Assembly: GCF_014647255.1 (NCBI RefSeq) | Contig: NZ_BMOV01000004.1 | Coordinates: 1 to 64,000 of the forward strand | DNA length: 64,000 bases | Source of the DNA: Iodidimonas muriae | Lineage (GTDB): Bacteria; Pseudomonadota; Alphaproteobacteria; Sphingomonadales; Rhodothalassiaceae | Reading direction: 5' to 3' | Shown: piece by piece, positions 1 to 9,227 of the stretch | Layout: every line of letters begins with the position of its first letter | How positions within the stretch are numbered: position 1 is the first letter of the stretch | Position numbers and translations under genes: made by a program | The notes under the pieces: model-generated | Told to the model about the DNA's origin: nothing | Seen by the model: only the letters and a program-made list of their open reading frames with translations | Database searches by the model: none

Positions 1-71
1 TACATTTTTTTCTGCAATCTGTATTGCTGCTATCGTAATTTGGTGGCTTTAATGAGTCCTGAACCTAGGCG

Positions 72-689
72 TCAGAATGGGTTGAACGTGCTTTCCTTGG
101 TGATTTTATAAGACCCCACATTGGCTCCGGCGCGTAAGCCGACACCCAAACGGATGGGGGCGATGATCACATCACCGCGTTGGTGATAGGAAACGCCAAG
201 CCCGCCGACAAAATAAAACTGGCCTTCGATTTGGGGAAAGCGGCGGAAAATATCTTCGGTGTCATAAAGATTATAGACAAGCGTGAAGACCTTGGCCGCA
301 TCGCCCCCAACATCGAAACCGATGGACGGGCCAGCCCAGTGCACTTGGCGGGTGCCTTCAATCTTGTGATGCAAGATGCCATTGCCATAGCGCAGGCCCA
401 CAATCAGGGCGCCCCCCGCTTCTTCCCCGGCGATATATCCATTGGGGCGGCCCAGATCCGCAAAAATTGATTCAATGATTCCGCCCAGCCCTTCGGCCCC
501 TTCGCCAAACACATCCTTGCTGGCTTCCAAAATGGTGCGCTGATCGTAGGTGTTTTCATCGGTCTGGTTTGCATAATCGGGGGCAGGCGGTGCTTTGGTG
601 GACGATGAGGTCGACGAGACGCAGCCCGAAACCAGCACAAAAAGAAGGCCGCAGATTAAAGGTCGAATCTTTGAAAATGTGCGGGGCAT
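72..689 (-). CDS. EipA-like lipoprotein (DUF1134 family)
   Basis: Predicted 205-residue envelope protein. It begins with a lipoprotein signal peptide: basic start, hydrophobic stretch and lipobox LVSGC with the acylated Cys at about residue 23. The rest matches the DUF1134 family, with the hallmark stretches GRPNGYIAGEEAGGA, GPSIGFDVGGD and the C-terminal GVGLRAGANVG. The Brucella member, EipA, is needed for cell-envelope integrity, so a periplasmic envelope-maintenance role is inferred. The start at 689 is chosen over an upstream in-frame ATG at 746 because AGGA lies just before it and the signal peptide then begins at residue 1. The gene is monocistronic and diverges from the acyl-CoA ligase at 906. 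Family assignment is firm; the molecular function is not known. Confidence 0.85.
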   Translation of the reverse strand: MPRTFSKIRPLICGLLFVLVSGCVSSTSSSTKAPPAPDYANQTDENTYDQRTILEASKDVFGEGAEGLGGIIESIFADLGRPNGYIAGEEAGGALIVGLRYGNGILHHKIEGTRQVHWAGPSIGFDVGGDAAKVFTLVYNLYDTEDIFRRFPQIEGQFYFVGGLGVSYHQRGDVIIAPIRLGVGLRAGANVGSYKITKESTFNPF

Positions 690-771
690 AAAGATGTCCT
701 GTTTTCTAATGGAAGGGGCGGCAGCGATAAGCGTCACTTTTAGCATAATCCTTTACAGATGCGGCAAGAGT

Positions 772-799
772 TTGACCGTTGAAAAAACCGCACTATTTT
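772..799 (+). promoter_or_regulatory. candidate sigma-70 promoter for the acyl-CoA ligase
   Basis: TTGACC at 772-777 (5 of 6 to the -35 consensus) is followed after 16 bases by TATTTT at 794-799 (4 of 6 to -10), on the coding strand and about 105 bases upstream of the ATG at 906. Assigned by eye only; the long leader is a weak point. Confidence 0.4.
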
Positions 800-905
800 G
801 TTTTTTCCTCGCAATATGGGCAGGTGGGGTGTGTTTCCATTGCTCAATGCGCTGAAGGCTTTAATGTTAATTTGATCTTGAAATGCGTTTGTAAAGGGGA
901 CGACC

Positions 906-2534
906 ATGCTCGGATTGATGCAGGACTGGCCATTACTGCAGTCGAAATTGATCGAACATGCAGCCCGGTTCCATCCACGCCGCGAGATTGTGACATATTC
1001 CGTCGAGGGACCGGTCCACCGAACCAATTATGCCGAATTGCATGGCCGGTCCAAACAATTGGCGCAGGCTTTGGAGCGGCTCGGGGTGCAAAAGGGCGAC
1101 CGGGTAGGAACGCTGGCGTGGAATACATGGCGCCATGTGGAGCTGTGGTTCGGGGTTGCGGGGATGGGCGCTGTGGCGCACACCGTCAATCCGCGCCTGT
1201 TTGCCGAACAGGTCGTCTATATCATCAATCATGCTGCCGATAAGGTTTTGTGCCTCGATCTCACCTTTGTGCCGCTGATCGAGCCCTTGCTGGAGCACCT
1301 GAAATCGGTAGAGCATTTCGTGATTCTTACCGATCGCGCCCATATGCCCAAAGACACCAAGATCCCCAATCCTTTATGTTATGAGGATATGCTGGATGTG
1401 GAAGACGGGGTTTATGAGTGGCCGGAACTGGATGAAAATACCGCTGCGGGTCTTTGCTATACATCGGGCACCACGGGGGAACCGAAAGGGGTTCTTTATT
1501 CCAACCGTTCGAATGTATTGCACACCATGGCTGCGGCTGCCACCGATACGCTGGGTGTCAGCGCGCGTGATGCGGTGTTGCCGGTGGTTCCCATGTTCCA
1601 TGCCAATAGCTGGGGTGTGCCCTATCTTGCGGCCATGACCGGGGCAAAATTGGTTTTGAACGGTCCGCATCATGATCCGCAAACCATGTGGCGGATTTTG
1701 GATGAAGAACAGGTCAGCGTCACGGCGGCGGTGCCGACCATCTGGATGGCCTTGCTGAAATATCTGCAGGAAACCGGCAAAAAGCTGCCTTATCTCAAGA
1801 ATGTAACCATTGGCGGGTCTGCGGCTCCGCGCTCGATGGTGGAAGCATTTGAACGCGATTATGACGTGTCGGTCAGCCATGCCTGGGGCATGACGGAAAT
1901 GAGCCCCTTGGGTACGGTTGGCACCCATACGGCCGACACGGCGTCTCTGGATTTCGATGACCGCATTGATGTGCAATGCAAGCAGGGACGGGCGGTGTTC
2001 GGCGTGGAATTGCGCATTGTAGATGCGGAAGGCAAGATCCTGCCCCATGATGGCGTTGCGTTCGGCCATCTTCAGGCCCGTGGCCCGTGGACGGCCAAAG
2101 CCTATTATAATCGGCCCGATGACATTCTTGATATGGATGGATTTTTCGATACCGGCGATGTGTCGATCATTGATCCCAATGGTTTTATGCAGATCACCGA
2201 CCGATCAAAAGATGTGATCAAATCCGGGGGCGAGTGGATCAGTTCCATTGATCTGGAAAATGCCGCTGTGGGGCATCCCGATGTGCTTGAGGCCGCGGTG
2301 ATTGGCATTGTTCATCCCAAATGGGACGAACGCCCGCTTCTGGTGATCGTTCCCGAACCGGGAAAAACCGTCAGCCGGGACGATATGCTGGCTTTTCTTA
2401 CCGGCAAGGTGGCGAAATGGTGGCTGCCCGATGATGTGGTGTGCCGCGATAGCATCCCCCACACGGCAACGGGCAAGATCCATAAAGCGGGCCTGCGCGA
2501 GCAGTTCAAGGACTATCGCTTTCCGAATGTGTAA
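906..2534 (+). CDS. AMP-forming fatty acyl-CoA ligase (AlkK/FadD family)
   Basis: A 542-residue ANL-superfamily enzyme, the usual length for medium- or long-chain acyl-CoA synthetases. The P-loop-like AMP motif [10 protein letters not shown] lies at about residues 186-195, the WGMTE motif at 327-331, the hinge and D-loop TGDVS and [15 protein letters not shown] follow, and a C-terminal TGK supplies the catalytic lysine. It should activate a free fatty acid with ATP and CoA through an acyl-AMP intermediate in the cytoplasm. The ATG at 906 is preceded by AAGGGG at good spacing. It stands alone between divergent eipA and convergent hopanoid genes, and a 10-bp hairpin follows the stop. The closest look is the AlkK-type medium-chain group; exact chain length cannot be read from sequence. 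Confidence 0.9.
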   Translation: MLGLMQDWPLLQSKLIEHAARFHPRREIVTYSVEGPVHRTNYAELHGRSKQLAQALERLGVQKGDRVGTLAWNTWRHVELWFGVAGMGAVAHTVNPRLFAEQVVYIINHAADKVLCLDLTFVPLIEPLLEHLKSVEHFVILTDRAHMPKDTKIPNPLCYEDMLDVEDGVYEWPELDENTAAGLCYTSGTTGEPKGVLYSNRSNVLHTMAAAATDTLGVSARDAVLPVVPMFHANSWGVPYLAAMTGAKLVLNGPHHDPQTMWRILDEEQVSVTAAVPTIWMALLKYLQETGKKLPYLKNVTIGGSAAPRSMVEAFERDYDVSVSHAWGMTEMSPLGTVGTHTADTASLDFDDRIDVQCKQGRAVFGVELRIVDAEGKILPHDGVAFGHLQARGPWTAKAYYNRPDDILDMDGFFDTGDVSIIDPNGFMQITDRSKDVIKSGGEWISSIDLENAAVGHPDVLEAAVIGIVHPKWDERPLLVIVPEPGKTVSRDDMLAFLTGKVAKWWLPDDVVCRDSIPHTATGKIHKAGLREQFKDYRFPNV

Positions 2535-2565
2535 GGCGCCATCGGTCGCCGTTCCAGATTATGAA

Positions 2566-2596
2566 CCAGCCCGGATGGCAAAGCTGTCCGGGCTGG
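2566..2596. terminator. hairpin between convergent genes
   Basis: A perfect 10-bp inverted repeat (CCAGCCCGGA at 2566-2575, TCCGGGCTGG at 2587-2596) with an 11-base loop. It lies between the acyl-CoA ligase (+) and the end of the hopanoid operon (-), so it could serve both. No clear T-run follows on either strand. Confidence 0.6.
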
Positions 2597-2611
2597 CGGC
2601 TATCTGGTCTG

Positions 2612-2833
2612 TCAGTTCTGGTCGCGCCGTCCGCGGCCCATCCACCCAAGCAGGTGCTTTGCGGGCCAAAGCCAGGCCAGCCCCACAATCACATAGATGA
2701 CCGTTTGTCCCCAAATTGGCCAGCCATTGATTATGGCTCCCAGCTGCATGGCCAAAAGCGCATAAACAATCAGCCCGCCTACCAGCAACAATGTTCCTGT
2801 CAGGCTGCGTAAGGAAGGGCGCTCTATGGCCAT
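2612..2833 (-). CDS. DUF2842 small membrane protein
   Basis: A 73-residue protein with two predicted membrane helices (about residues 11-30 and 40-57) separated by a short loop with NGWPIWGQ, and a basic C-terminus (GRGRRD). Length, topology and the WP-rich loop match DUF2842, a small alphaproteobacterial family without known function. It starts 25 bases after the stop of shc on the same strand and is the last gene before the hairpin at 2566-2596, so it is probably cotranscribed with the hopanoid genes. Whether it has any part in hopanoid biology is not shown by the sequence. Confidence 0.8.
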   Translation of the reverse strand: MAIERPSLRSLTGTLLLVGGLIVYALLAMQLGAIINGWPIWGQTVIYVIVGLAWLWPAKHLLGWMGRGRRDQN

Positions 2834-2858
2834 AAGGCGGGCTTTCTTCTGGAAAGAA

Positions 2859-4802
2859 TTACATGCCCCATTGCACGGACTTGTCGTTGGATCGGGTCAG
2901 ATTGCGATAGCGCGACAAGGCCCAAACGGGGAAGAAATGGCTATAGCCATGATAGCGCAGATAAAATACGCGGGGGAAACCCACTGCATTATACCAGGGC
3001 TCTTCCCAGCGCCCGTCTTTGGTCCGGGGATGGGCCAACAAGAAATCAATGCCCTTGCGGGTGGTTTCGTCTTCCACATGGCCGGCGGCCATCAATCCAA
3101 GCAAGGCCCATGCGGTTTGTGAAGGCGTGCTTGGGGCCGGATCATGCTTCATATGCTCATAATAGCTGTCGCCGGATTCGCCCCAGCCGCCATCATCATT
3201 CTGGCGGGCTTTTAGCCAATTCACGGCCTTTTGGACATAATCGGCGTTCATATCCACACCCACAGCATTCAGGGCCGACAGTACCGACCATGTGCCATAC
3301 ACATAATTGGTCCCCCAGCGGCCATACCAGCTGCCATCGTCTTCTTGCAGATTTTTCAGATAGTCTATGCCGCGCTTGACGGTGGGATGCGACATATCAT
3401 GGCCAAGCTGGCCCAAAAAGCTCAAGCAGCGGGCCGAAACATCTTCGGTGGGCGGATCAAGCAAAGCGCCATGATCGGCAAAAGGGATATGGTTGAGATA
3501 ATGGTCGTCATTATCGATATCAAAGGCTCCCCAGCCGCCATTGGTGCTTTGCATGCCGATGATCCATTCTTCGGCACGGTCGATGGCTTCTTTATAGGCG
3601 GGGTTTTGCGTGCGATGCAAAGCCATGGCCACGACGGCGGTATCATCCACATCGGGATAATGGTCGTTGTTATATTGGAATGCCCAACCGCCGGGGCGCA
3701 GATCGGGGGCTTTTGCCGCCCAATCGCCTTTCACATCCAGAATTTGCTTCGAGGCCAGCCAATCGCAGGCCCCTTTGGCGCTTTCTCCCATCGGCGCTTC
3801 ACCCGCTTCCAGCAGCGCATGGGCGCTTAAGGACGTGTCCCAAATGGGGGACAGGCAGGGCTGTACGAAGGTTTCGTCGTTTTCTTCCGTCACCAATAAT
3901 TTGATGGATTTTTTCGCGGTCACCAGCGCGGGATGGTCTTTGGGATAGCCCAGCGCTTCCATGGCCATCACCGAATTGGCCATGGCCGGGAAAATCGCCC
4001 CCAGGCCATCTTCACCATTCAACCGCTCGGTGAAAAAAGCTTCTGCCTTGGCGATGGCTTTTTGCCGGGTTTTCTTGGGGAAATAAGGTTCCACGACCCG
4101 TAATATCTTGTCCAGTTGCAAGAACATCTTGCCGGTCCAGCGCCCGGTGGGGTTTTGCTGCCAGTCGCGGATGTCCTCGGGCGGTGTCAGGAACAATTCG
4201 GGGATATGAGTGTTGGTCGGATTGATGGCCTTGGGCTTTTGCGCCGCCAAAATCAGCAAGGGCGCGATCACCGTGCGCGACCAATAGGAAAAACGCCACA
4301 TATTGGCGGGGAACCATTTGGGCATCAGCATCAGTTCCACCGGCATGACCGGCACCGCCCGCCACGGCACTTCGCCAAACAGCGCCAGGGCATAGCGGGT
4401 GAACACATTGGTTTTTTCTGCGCCGCCCAAACGATGGATAACGGCACGGGCTTTGGCCATATGGGGTTGGTCGGGGCTGTCGCCCGTGATCTTCAGGGCC
4501 AGATAGGCTTTGACGCTGGCGGAAATATCCGGCGCCCCCCCATGATAAAGCGGCCAGCCGCCCTCATCTTGCTGGATCGAACGGATATAGCGCGCCAATT
4601 TTTGTTCAAGCTCGGGCTCGCGTTCATCAAGATGATGATTAAGAAAGATATATTCCGCCGGAATGGTGGCATCAGCTTCCAGGTCAAAGATCAAATGGCC
4701 GTCTGCTTGCTGGCGCTTTTTAAGGGCGGTCAGGGCATCACCAATGGTAAAATCAAGCTGGTCTTGAAGCCCGCGATCAATCTGGAGATCTTCTCCTCTC
4801 AT
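2859..4802 (-). CDS. shc: squalene-hopene cyclase
   Basis: A 647-residue class II triterpene cyclase, the usual length for the family. The catalytic acid motif DVDD lies at residues 384-387, followed by TA as in known cyclases, and repeated QW-type motifs (QxxxGGW / DDGSW, for example NGGWGAFD, DDGSWYGRWG, DDGGWGESG) run through the protein. It converts squalene to hopene and hopanol in a membrane-associated monotopic fold. The ATG at 4802 overlaps the hpnE stop by four bases, indicating translational coupling. It is the fifth gene of the hpnC-B-D-E-shc operon and makes the pathway's end product in this window. Confidence 0.97.
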   Translation of the reverse strand: MRGEDLQIDRGLQDQLDFTIGDALTALKKRQQADGHLIFDLEADATIPAEYIFLNHHLDEREPELEQKLARYIRSIQQDEGGWPLYHGGAPDISASVKAYLALKITGDSPDQPHMAKARAVIHRLGGAEKTNVFTRYALALFGEVPWRAVPVMPVELMLMPKWFPANMWRFSYWSRTVIAPLLILAAQKPKAINPTNTHIPELFLTPPEDIRDWQQNPTGRWTGKMFLQLDKILRVVEPYFPKKTRQKAIAKAEAFFTERLNGEDGLGAIFPAMANSVMAMEALGYPKDHPALVTAKKSIKLLVTEENDETFVQPCLSPIWDTSLSAHALLEAGEAPMGESAKGACDWLASKQILDVKGDWAAKAPDLRPGGWAFQYNNDHYPDVDDTAVVAMALHRTQNPAYKEAIDRAEEWIIGMQSTNGGWGAFDIDNDDHYLNHIPFADHGALLDPPTEDVSARCLSFLGQLGHDMSHPTVKRGIDYLKNLQEDDGSWYGRWGTNYVYGTWSVLSALNAVGVDMNADYVQKAVNWLKARQNDDGGWGESGDSYYEHMKHDPAPSTPSQTAWALLGLMAAGHVEDETTRKGIDFLLAHPRTKDGRWEEPWYNAVGFPRVFYLRYHGYSHFFPVWALSRYRNLTRSNDKSVQWGM

Positions 4803-6124
4803 GATTGCATCACTCCTGTTCGATTGTCTGTTATGGGGTTTGAATCGGCTGCGTGCGCCTTCACCGCGCGGCCTATGGTGGACAGGCAGTGCGTTGCGGC
4901 GCGATGGCCAGAGCGGATAGCCCCTTCAATGGTGGACGGCAGATCGGTATCGGTCCAGTCTCCCGCCAATGTCAGATTGGACCATTTTGTGCGGGCACCG
5001 GGCCGGTTTGTGGCGGCGTCTGGCGTAGCAGAGAAGGTGGCGCGTTTTTCTTTGATCACGCGGAAGGCGGGCAGGGGGCTGTCCCCCAGTTCAAGAGCGC
5101 GTGCCACTTCGGACCAGCAGTTGCGGGCGATGTCGTCTGCCGATATTTTCGATAGTTTATTTGCGGCAGAAATGGTGACGGAAGCCACATCACCGCGCAC
5201 GAAAATCCATTGCACCAGTCCGCCCACCAGCCCAACGATGCGGATGGGGGTCTCATAAAGCGCGGTTGGCATGCGGAAATGCACATTCACAATGGTTTCG
5301 CCTGTTTCGGGTGTTGCCAGACCATCCAGAAGCTGCTGTGCGATCCATGGCGGTGTTGCCAGTATCACGCGGTCTTCAGGATCGAGCCGGATGCTTTCTT
5401 TGCCCAGATTTATGGCAAGAATACGGCTGTCTGACAGGTCTAAATGACTGATGCGGCTGTGAAACCGCAGCTTGGCTCCGGCGTTTTCCAACAGATCAAG
5501 TGCCGGATCGACCAGCGTATCGGCCAGGCTATGGCGGGCCATGCGCGGCTGGCAATAAGCCTGCCCCTTGGCGAAACTTTCCAATAACACCCGGCGCATC
5601 AAATGGGCCGAAGCAATGTCGGGATCGGTGTTGAGCACCGCAACGATCAGCGGCTCCCACAAGCGATGATAAAGCACGCTGTTTGGGTTCAACAGGCTGG
5701 CGATCCGGTCATCGCGGCGCGCCATTAACACCCGCAGGGCCGATAGATAATCCCATGCACGGGTGCCGGGGATGCGCCGATTGCGATCAAGCACCCAGCC
5801 CTGCCAGCGCCCCTTGTTCAAAGACAGCGTCCAGCGCTCGTCCGTTTCAAGATCGACAAAGGGAAAATCCGCCGCATCAGGGCCAACCAGCCGGTCGCGG
5901 GCGTTGATATCGTCCAGATAGGCATAAAGAGAGCCATTGCCGGACAACATCAAATGATTGCCATTGTCGATCACACAGCCCAGTTTTTCATCGTGAAAAG
6001 ACCGGCAGCGCCCGCCAGCCCGTGCGGCGGTTTCATAAAGGGTAAGATCGTGGCCTGCTTTGGCAATGCGGACCGCTGCGGCCAGGCCCGCCAGCCCGCC
6101 GCCGATTATATGGACGCGCGCCAT
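4799..6124 (-). CDS. hpnE: hydroxysqualene dehydroxylase HpnE
   Basis: A 441-residue FAD-dependent amine-oxidase-fold protein. The dinucleotide-binding GGGLAGL motif is at about residues 8-14, followed by the acidic end of the Rossmann strand (LYETAARAGGR), and an ATPPW motif lies in the C-terminal half. HpnE reduces hydroxysqualene to squalene, the third step of the HpnC/D/E route from farnesyl diphosphate. The start overlaps the end of hpnD by 19 bases and the stop overlaps shc by four, so the three genes are tightly packed. Assignment rests on fold, length and position between hpnD and shc. Confidence 0.92.
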   Translation of the reverse strand: MARVHIIGGGLAGLAAAVRIAKAGHDLTLYETAARAGGRCRSFHDEKLGCVIDNGNHLMLSGNGSLYAYLDDINARDRLVGPDAADFPFVDLETDERWTLSLNKGRWQGWVLDRNRRIPGTRAWDYLSALRVLMARRDDRIASLLNPNSVLYHRLWEPLIVAVLNTDPDIASAHLMRRVLLESFAKGQAYCQPRMARHSLADTLVDPALDLLENAGAKLRFHSRISHLDLSDSRILAINLGKESIRLDPEDRVILATPPWIAQQLLDGLATPETGETIVNVHFRMPTALYETPIRIVGLVGGLVQWIFVRGDVASVTISAANKLSKISADDIARNCWSEVARALELGDSPLPAFRVIKEKRATFSATPDAATNRPGARTKWSNLTLAGDWTDTDLPSTIEGAIRSGHRAATHCLSTIGRAVKAHAADSNPITDNRTGVMQS

Positions 6125-7020
6125 GACCGGCCTCCCAGCGCTATTTTAGCCGCAATCCATAGCTTTTCCGCCTTATCCAAAGCGCGTTTGATTTTGCTTT
6201 GCCGGCGGGTTTGATAGCCGTCTTTTTTCATGCGCTCGAAAATGCGCCGATAAACCACCATCATAATCACGGCGGGCCGCATATCACCACAATCACAGGC
6301 GCGCAGAGCGGTTTCGGCTTTGGAAAATTCTTCTGCGGCTTGTTTGGCCAGCGCTTGCTTCACCTTATCAATATGAGGGGCGTGGGCCACGGTCATGGGA
6401 TCGGTGCTTTTTATCCCCGTTTTCGCCAAAAGATCACGAGGTAGATAAAGGCGCCCCATTTCGGCATCTTCCGATACATCGCGGATGATATTGGTTAGCT
6501 GCAAGGCCTTGCCCAGATGATCGGATACTGTACGCCCGGCCAGTTCCGGCGCACCAAAGACCCGCACGCATAAGCGCCCCACGGCAGAGGCCACGCAATC
6601 GCAATAATCCATCAGATCTTCAAAGGATGGTGCGCGGATGGGGCCATCGGCATCCATTTCCATACCCCGGATCACGGCAATGAAATCGGCTTTATCAAGC
6701 CCGTAATCCATAATGCTGCGCTTTAGAACGCGGTCCAAAGCATCGCCCGAAGGATCGGTCGTGCTTTCATAAAGGGCGTCGATGCGGTCATGCCATTGGG
6801 CCAGCTGTGCCTTTTTCTCGGCGTTGCTTAGGGGGCCGTCGGCGATATCGTCAACTTCACGACAAAAGGCATAAATGGCAAACAGGGCAGCACGGCGTTC
6901 GGGCGACATCAAGCGCATGGCCCAATAGAAAGACGATCCTGCCGACCGCACCTGCCGCGCGATGGCGATGCGGTCCGCTTTGTCGTCTGGTGCGCTGATT
7001 TGTACTAAAGGCGCGTTCAT
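6106..7020 (-). CDS. hpnD: presqualene diphosphate synthase HpnD
   Basis: A 304-residue trans-isoprenyl diphosphate synthase of the squalene/phytoene synthase family. The first aspartate-rich motif VDDIAD is at about residues 56-61 and the second is the DVSEDAEMGRLYLP segment. HpnD joins two farnesyl diphosphates into presqualene diphosphate. It lies directly upstream of hpnE and overlaps it; hpnB precedes it by 70 bases. HpnD is told from its paralogue HpnC by the longer C-terminus and the operon order. Cytoplasmic face of the membrane is expected. Confidence 0.92.
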   Translation of the reverse strand: MNAPLVQISAPDDKADRIAIARQVRSAGSSFYWAMRLMSPERRAALFAIYAFCREVDDIADGPLSNAEKKAQLAQWHDRIDALYESTTDPSGDALDRVLKRSIMDYGLDKADFIAVIRGMEMDADGPIRAPSFEDLMDYCDCVASAVGRLCVRVFGAPELAGRTVSDHLGKALQLTNIIRDVSEDAEMGRLYLPRDLLAKTGIKSTDPMTVAHAPHIDKVKQALAKQAAEEFSKAETALRACDCGDMRPAVIMMVVYRRIFERMKKDGYQTRRQSKIKRALDKAEKLWIAAKIALGGRSWRASI

Positions 7021-7090
7021 GCTGCTTTCGACGTCCTTATGGTGTTTTTCGCGTCATATGTAGCGCACTTAGCCTTGTCGCGCGTGGCAA

Positions 7091-8269
7091 TCAAGCCCCG
7101 GGACGGGTGGTCTCACCATCGGCGCTATAATCGCGGCCCTTCCAATGGCTGCCTTTCCCTCGCCAATGGTCGATGGCGGAATGGAGGGTCATGGCGGTGT
7201 AAAGCGCTGCGATTATAGGTAAAAACAGGCCTTTGATCGGGCTTTGTCCATAATCGCGCAGGGTGGGGGCATAGGCGATGGCCATCAAAAGCCATGCAAG
7301 ACCGGCAATTCCAGCAAGACTCCATTGGCCGGTCACAATTGCGACAACGGTCAGGACAGGGGGTACAAGAAACACCAGCGATAGCCCCAGAAGCGTTGCC
7401 AGCAGCAAAAGCGTTGAATAATGAAGCTGGGTAAAGGCTGTGCGTTTCACCATCACCCAAAGGGGCATCAAGCCGTCCGACCCACGTAAGGAATAGCTGT
7501 CTTTGGCCAGGCCCAGCCACAAGCGCCCTCCTGCATCCTGTATCTTTTTGGCCAGCGTACAATCATCGATAAGGGCGGTGCGGATCGCTGCAATGCCGCC
7601 CGCTGCTTTTAAACGATCCCTGTGCACCAGAATGCAGCCGCCCGCTGCGCCGGCGTGTTTTTTTCGCGGATCGTTGATGGCCGGAAAAGGATACAACATC
7701 TGGAAGAAAAAGATGAATGCGGGAACGATCCAGCGTTCCCACAGGCTTTTGGTTCGAAGGCGGATCATCAAAGAGGCCAGATCCACCCCGTCTGTCTGGG
7801 TTTTCGAGACCAGTTGCGCCAAAACACCCGGCCCGTGAAGCGTATCGGCATCGGTGAGCCACAAAAAGTCCGCCTTTTTGCCTGCGGCGGCCACGCCGTG
7901 GGATAAAGCCCATAATTTCCCGGTCCAGCCCGCTGCCAAAGGCGGCGCACTGACAATCGTCAGGCGGTCTTCGGCGCCATGTTCTTTGGCGGTTTGTTGG
8001 GCAATGGCTTTGGTGTCGTCAGAGCTGTTGTCATCCACCAGAACCAGATCGAATTGGCCTTGATATGTTTGCTCCAGCAAACCGGTAAGGCACTGGGCGA
8101 TGCTTTTGGCTTCATTGCGGGCCGGGATGATCGCCGTTATATGCGGCCAGTGATCGAGCGCTTTTGCAGCCTCAAGCCTTTGATCGGCGCGCCAGAAGCG
8201 ATGATGGGCGATCAATAGATAAAGCCACGCCGCAAGGCTGGATATGGCCAGAACAAGCACCATCGTCAT
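7091..8269 (-). CDS. hpnB: hopanoid-associated glycosyltransferase HpnB
   Basis: A 392-residue family-2 glycosyltransferase. One N-terminal membrane helix (about residues 3-20) precedes a GT-A domain with IIPARNEAKSI, LVDDNSSDDT and the metal-binding DADT motif, then three to four membrane helices at the C-terminus (about 275-365). The length and the fusion of GT2 with C-terminal helices match HpnB, which is found in hopanoid clusters; its acceptor is not established. It begins two bases after the hpnC stop, so cotranscription is very likely. The specific sugar and lipid substrates cannot be told from sequence. Confidence 0.88.
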   Translation of the reverse strand: MTMVLVLAISSLAAWLYLLIAHHRFWRADQRLEAAKALDHWPHITAIIPARNEAKSIAQCLTGLLEQTYQGQFDLVLVDDNSSDDTKAIAQQTAKEHGAEDRLTIVSAPPLAAGWTGKLWALSHGVAAAGKKADFLWLTDADTLHGPGVLAQLVSKTQTDGVDLASLMIRLRTKSLWERWIVPAFIFFFQMLYPFPAINDPRKKHAGAAGGCILVHRDRLKAAGGIAAIRTALIDDCTLAKKIQDAGGRLWLGLAKDSYSLRGSDGLMPLWVMVKRTAFTQLHYSTLLLLATLLGLSLVFLVPPVLTVVAIVTGQWSLAGIAGLAWLLMAIAYAPTLRDYGQSPIKGLFLPIIAALYTAMTLHSAIDHWRGKGSHWKGRDYSADGETTRPGA

Positions 8270-8271
8270 GG

Positions 8272-9135
8272 TCAGCGAATCCCCAAGAGTGCTTTGAAAA
8301 TCCCGCGTGCCCCCGTCATCATCAGGCGCGGTTTACGTAATTTTACCCGCTGGGCCAGTGGATCGCGGTGGCTTAATTCATGGGTCAGGCGCCTGGCGAT
8401 CTGGACAATCACCCCGGATTCCAATGCCAGACGCTTGCTTTTCAAAACAACGGGCAGATCGCGCGCCGTTTCATTTAATGTCTCGCAACCCGAAACACAG
8501 CGATCCAGAACCCGGCGCAACGCAGGAGTGGCATGCGCTTTGCCCAAATCCTCATCCACGGCACCGACTTCGCGCATCCAGTTTTGCGGCAGATAGATGC
8601 GGTCCATCTGGCGATAATCATCGGCACAATCCTGCATATGATTGATCACCTGCAAGCTGTTGCATAAGGCATTGCTTATATCCCAATGGGCGCGGTCTTC
8701 GCCGTGCAGATCCAGCAAATAGCGGCCCACCGGCGCTGCCGAGCGATCGCAGTAATCGATCAGCTCTTCCCAATGCTCATAGCGTGATTTGACCGCATCC
8801 TGTTTGAAGGCGGAAATCAGATCAAGGCAGTGCTGCACCGGCACATGGCTTGCCACAAGGCTGTCATGCATGCGCTGGGCTGTTTCAAGCCCTGCCCCTT
8901 TTTCTTCGCCCCGGACCGCTGCACCAAAAGCATCAAGCCGGGCGATTTTGTCCGCAGCATCCAGATCGGGATTGTCTGCGATATCGTCGATGGCGCGGGC
9001 AAAGGCATAAAACCGCGCCACATGGGGGCGCAGATGTTTCGCGATCAACTGCGAGCCAACGGGGAAATTTTCGGTTTCTGCGGATTTCCCCGAGGGCGTT
9101 TCCAAAGCCGGGACGCGTGTTTGTTGGCCTGACAT
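8272..9135 (-). CDS. hpnC: squalene synthase-like HpnC
   Basis: A 287-residue squalene/phytoene synthase family protein. The first aspartate-rich motif is RAIDDIADNP near residue 50 and the second is QDCADDYRQMDRIYLP. HpnC turns presqualene diphosphate into hydroxysqualene. The start at 9135 is preferred over an in-frame ATG at 9189 because AGAGGA precedes it at normal spacing and the extra residues are atypical. It is the first gene of the hopanoid operon; the promoter must lie in the 92-base gap shared with the divergent LOG-family gene at 9228. Confidence 0.9.
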   Translation of the reverse strand: MSGQQTRVPALETPSGKSAETENFPVGSQLIAKHLRPHVARFYAFARAIDDIADNPDLDAADKIARLDAFGAAVRGEEKGAGLETAQRMHDSLVASHVPVQHCLDLISAFKQDAVKSRYEHWEELIDYCDRSAAPVGRYLLDLHGEDRAHWDISNALCNSLQVINHMQDCADDYRQMDRIYLPQNWMREVGAVDEDLGKAHATPALRRVLDRCVSGCETLNETARDLPVVLKSKRLALESGVIVQIARRLTHELSHRDPLAQRVKLRKPRLMMTGARGIFKALLGIR

Positions 9136-9227
9136 GGGAAAGTCCTCTTTGAAAAATGTTCCCTCCGATGCCACGTTTTGAGGATACACTCAATCATCCA
9201 TACGCATCACAAAACGGGGACCTGCTT

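Noticed and set aside
4116-5258. 380-residue open frame on the plus strand
   Set aside because: It runs antisense through shc and hpnE, both firmly identified, and its product has low-complexity His/Gly/Arg content with no family motif.
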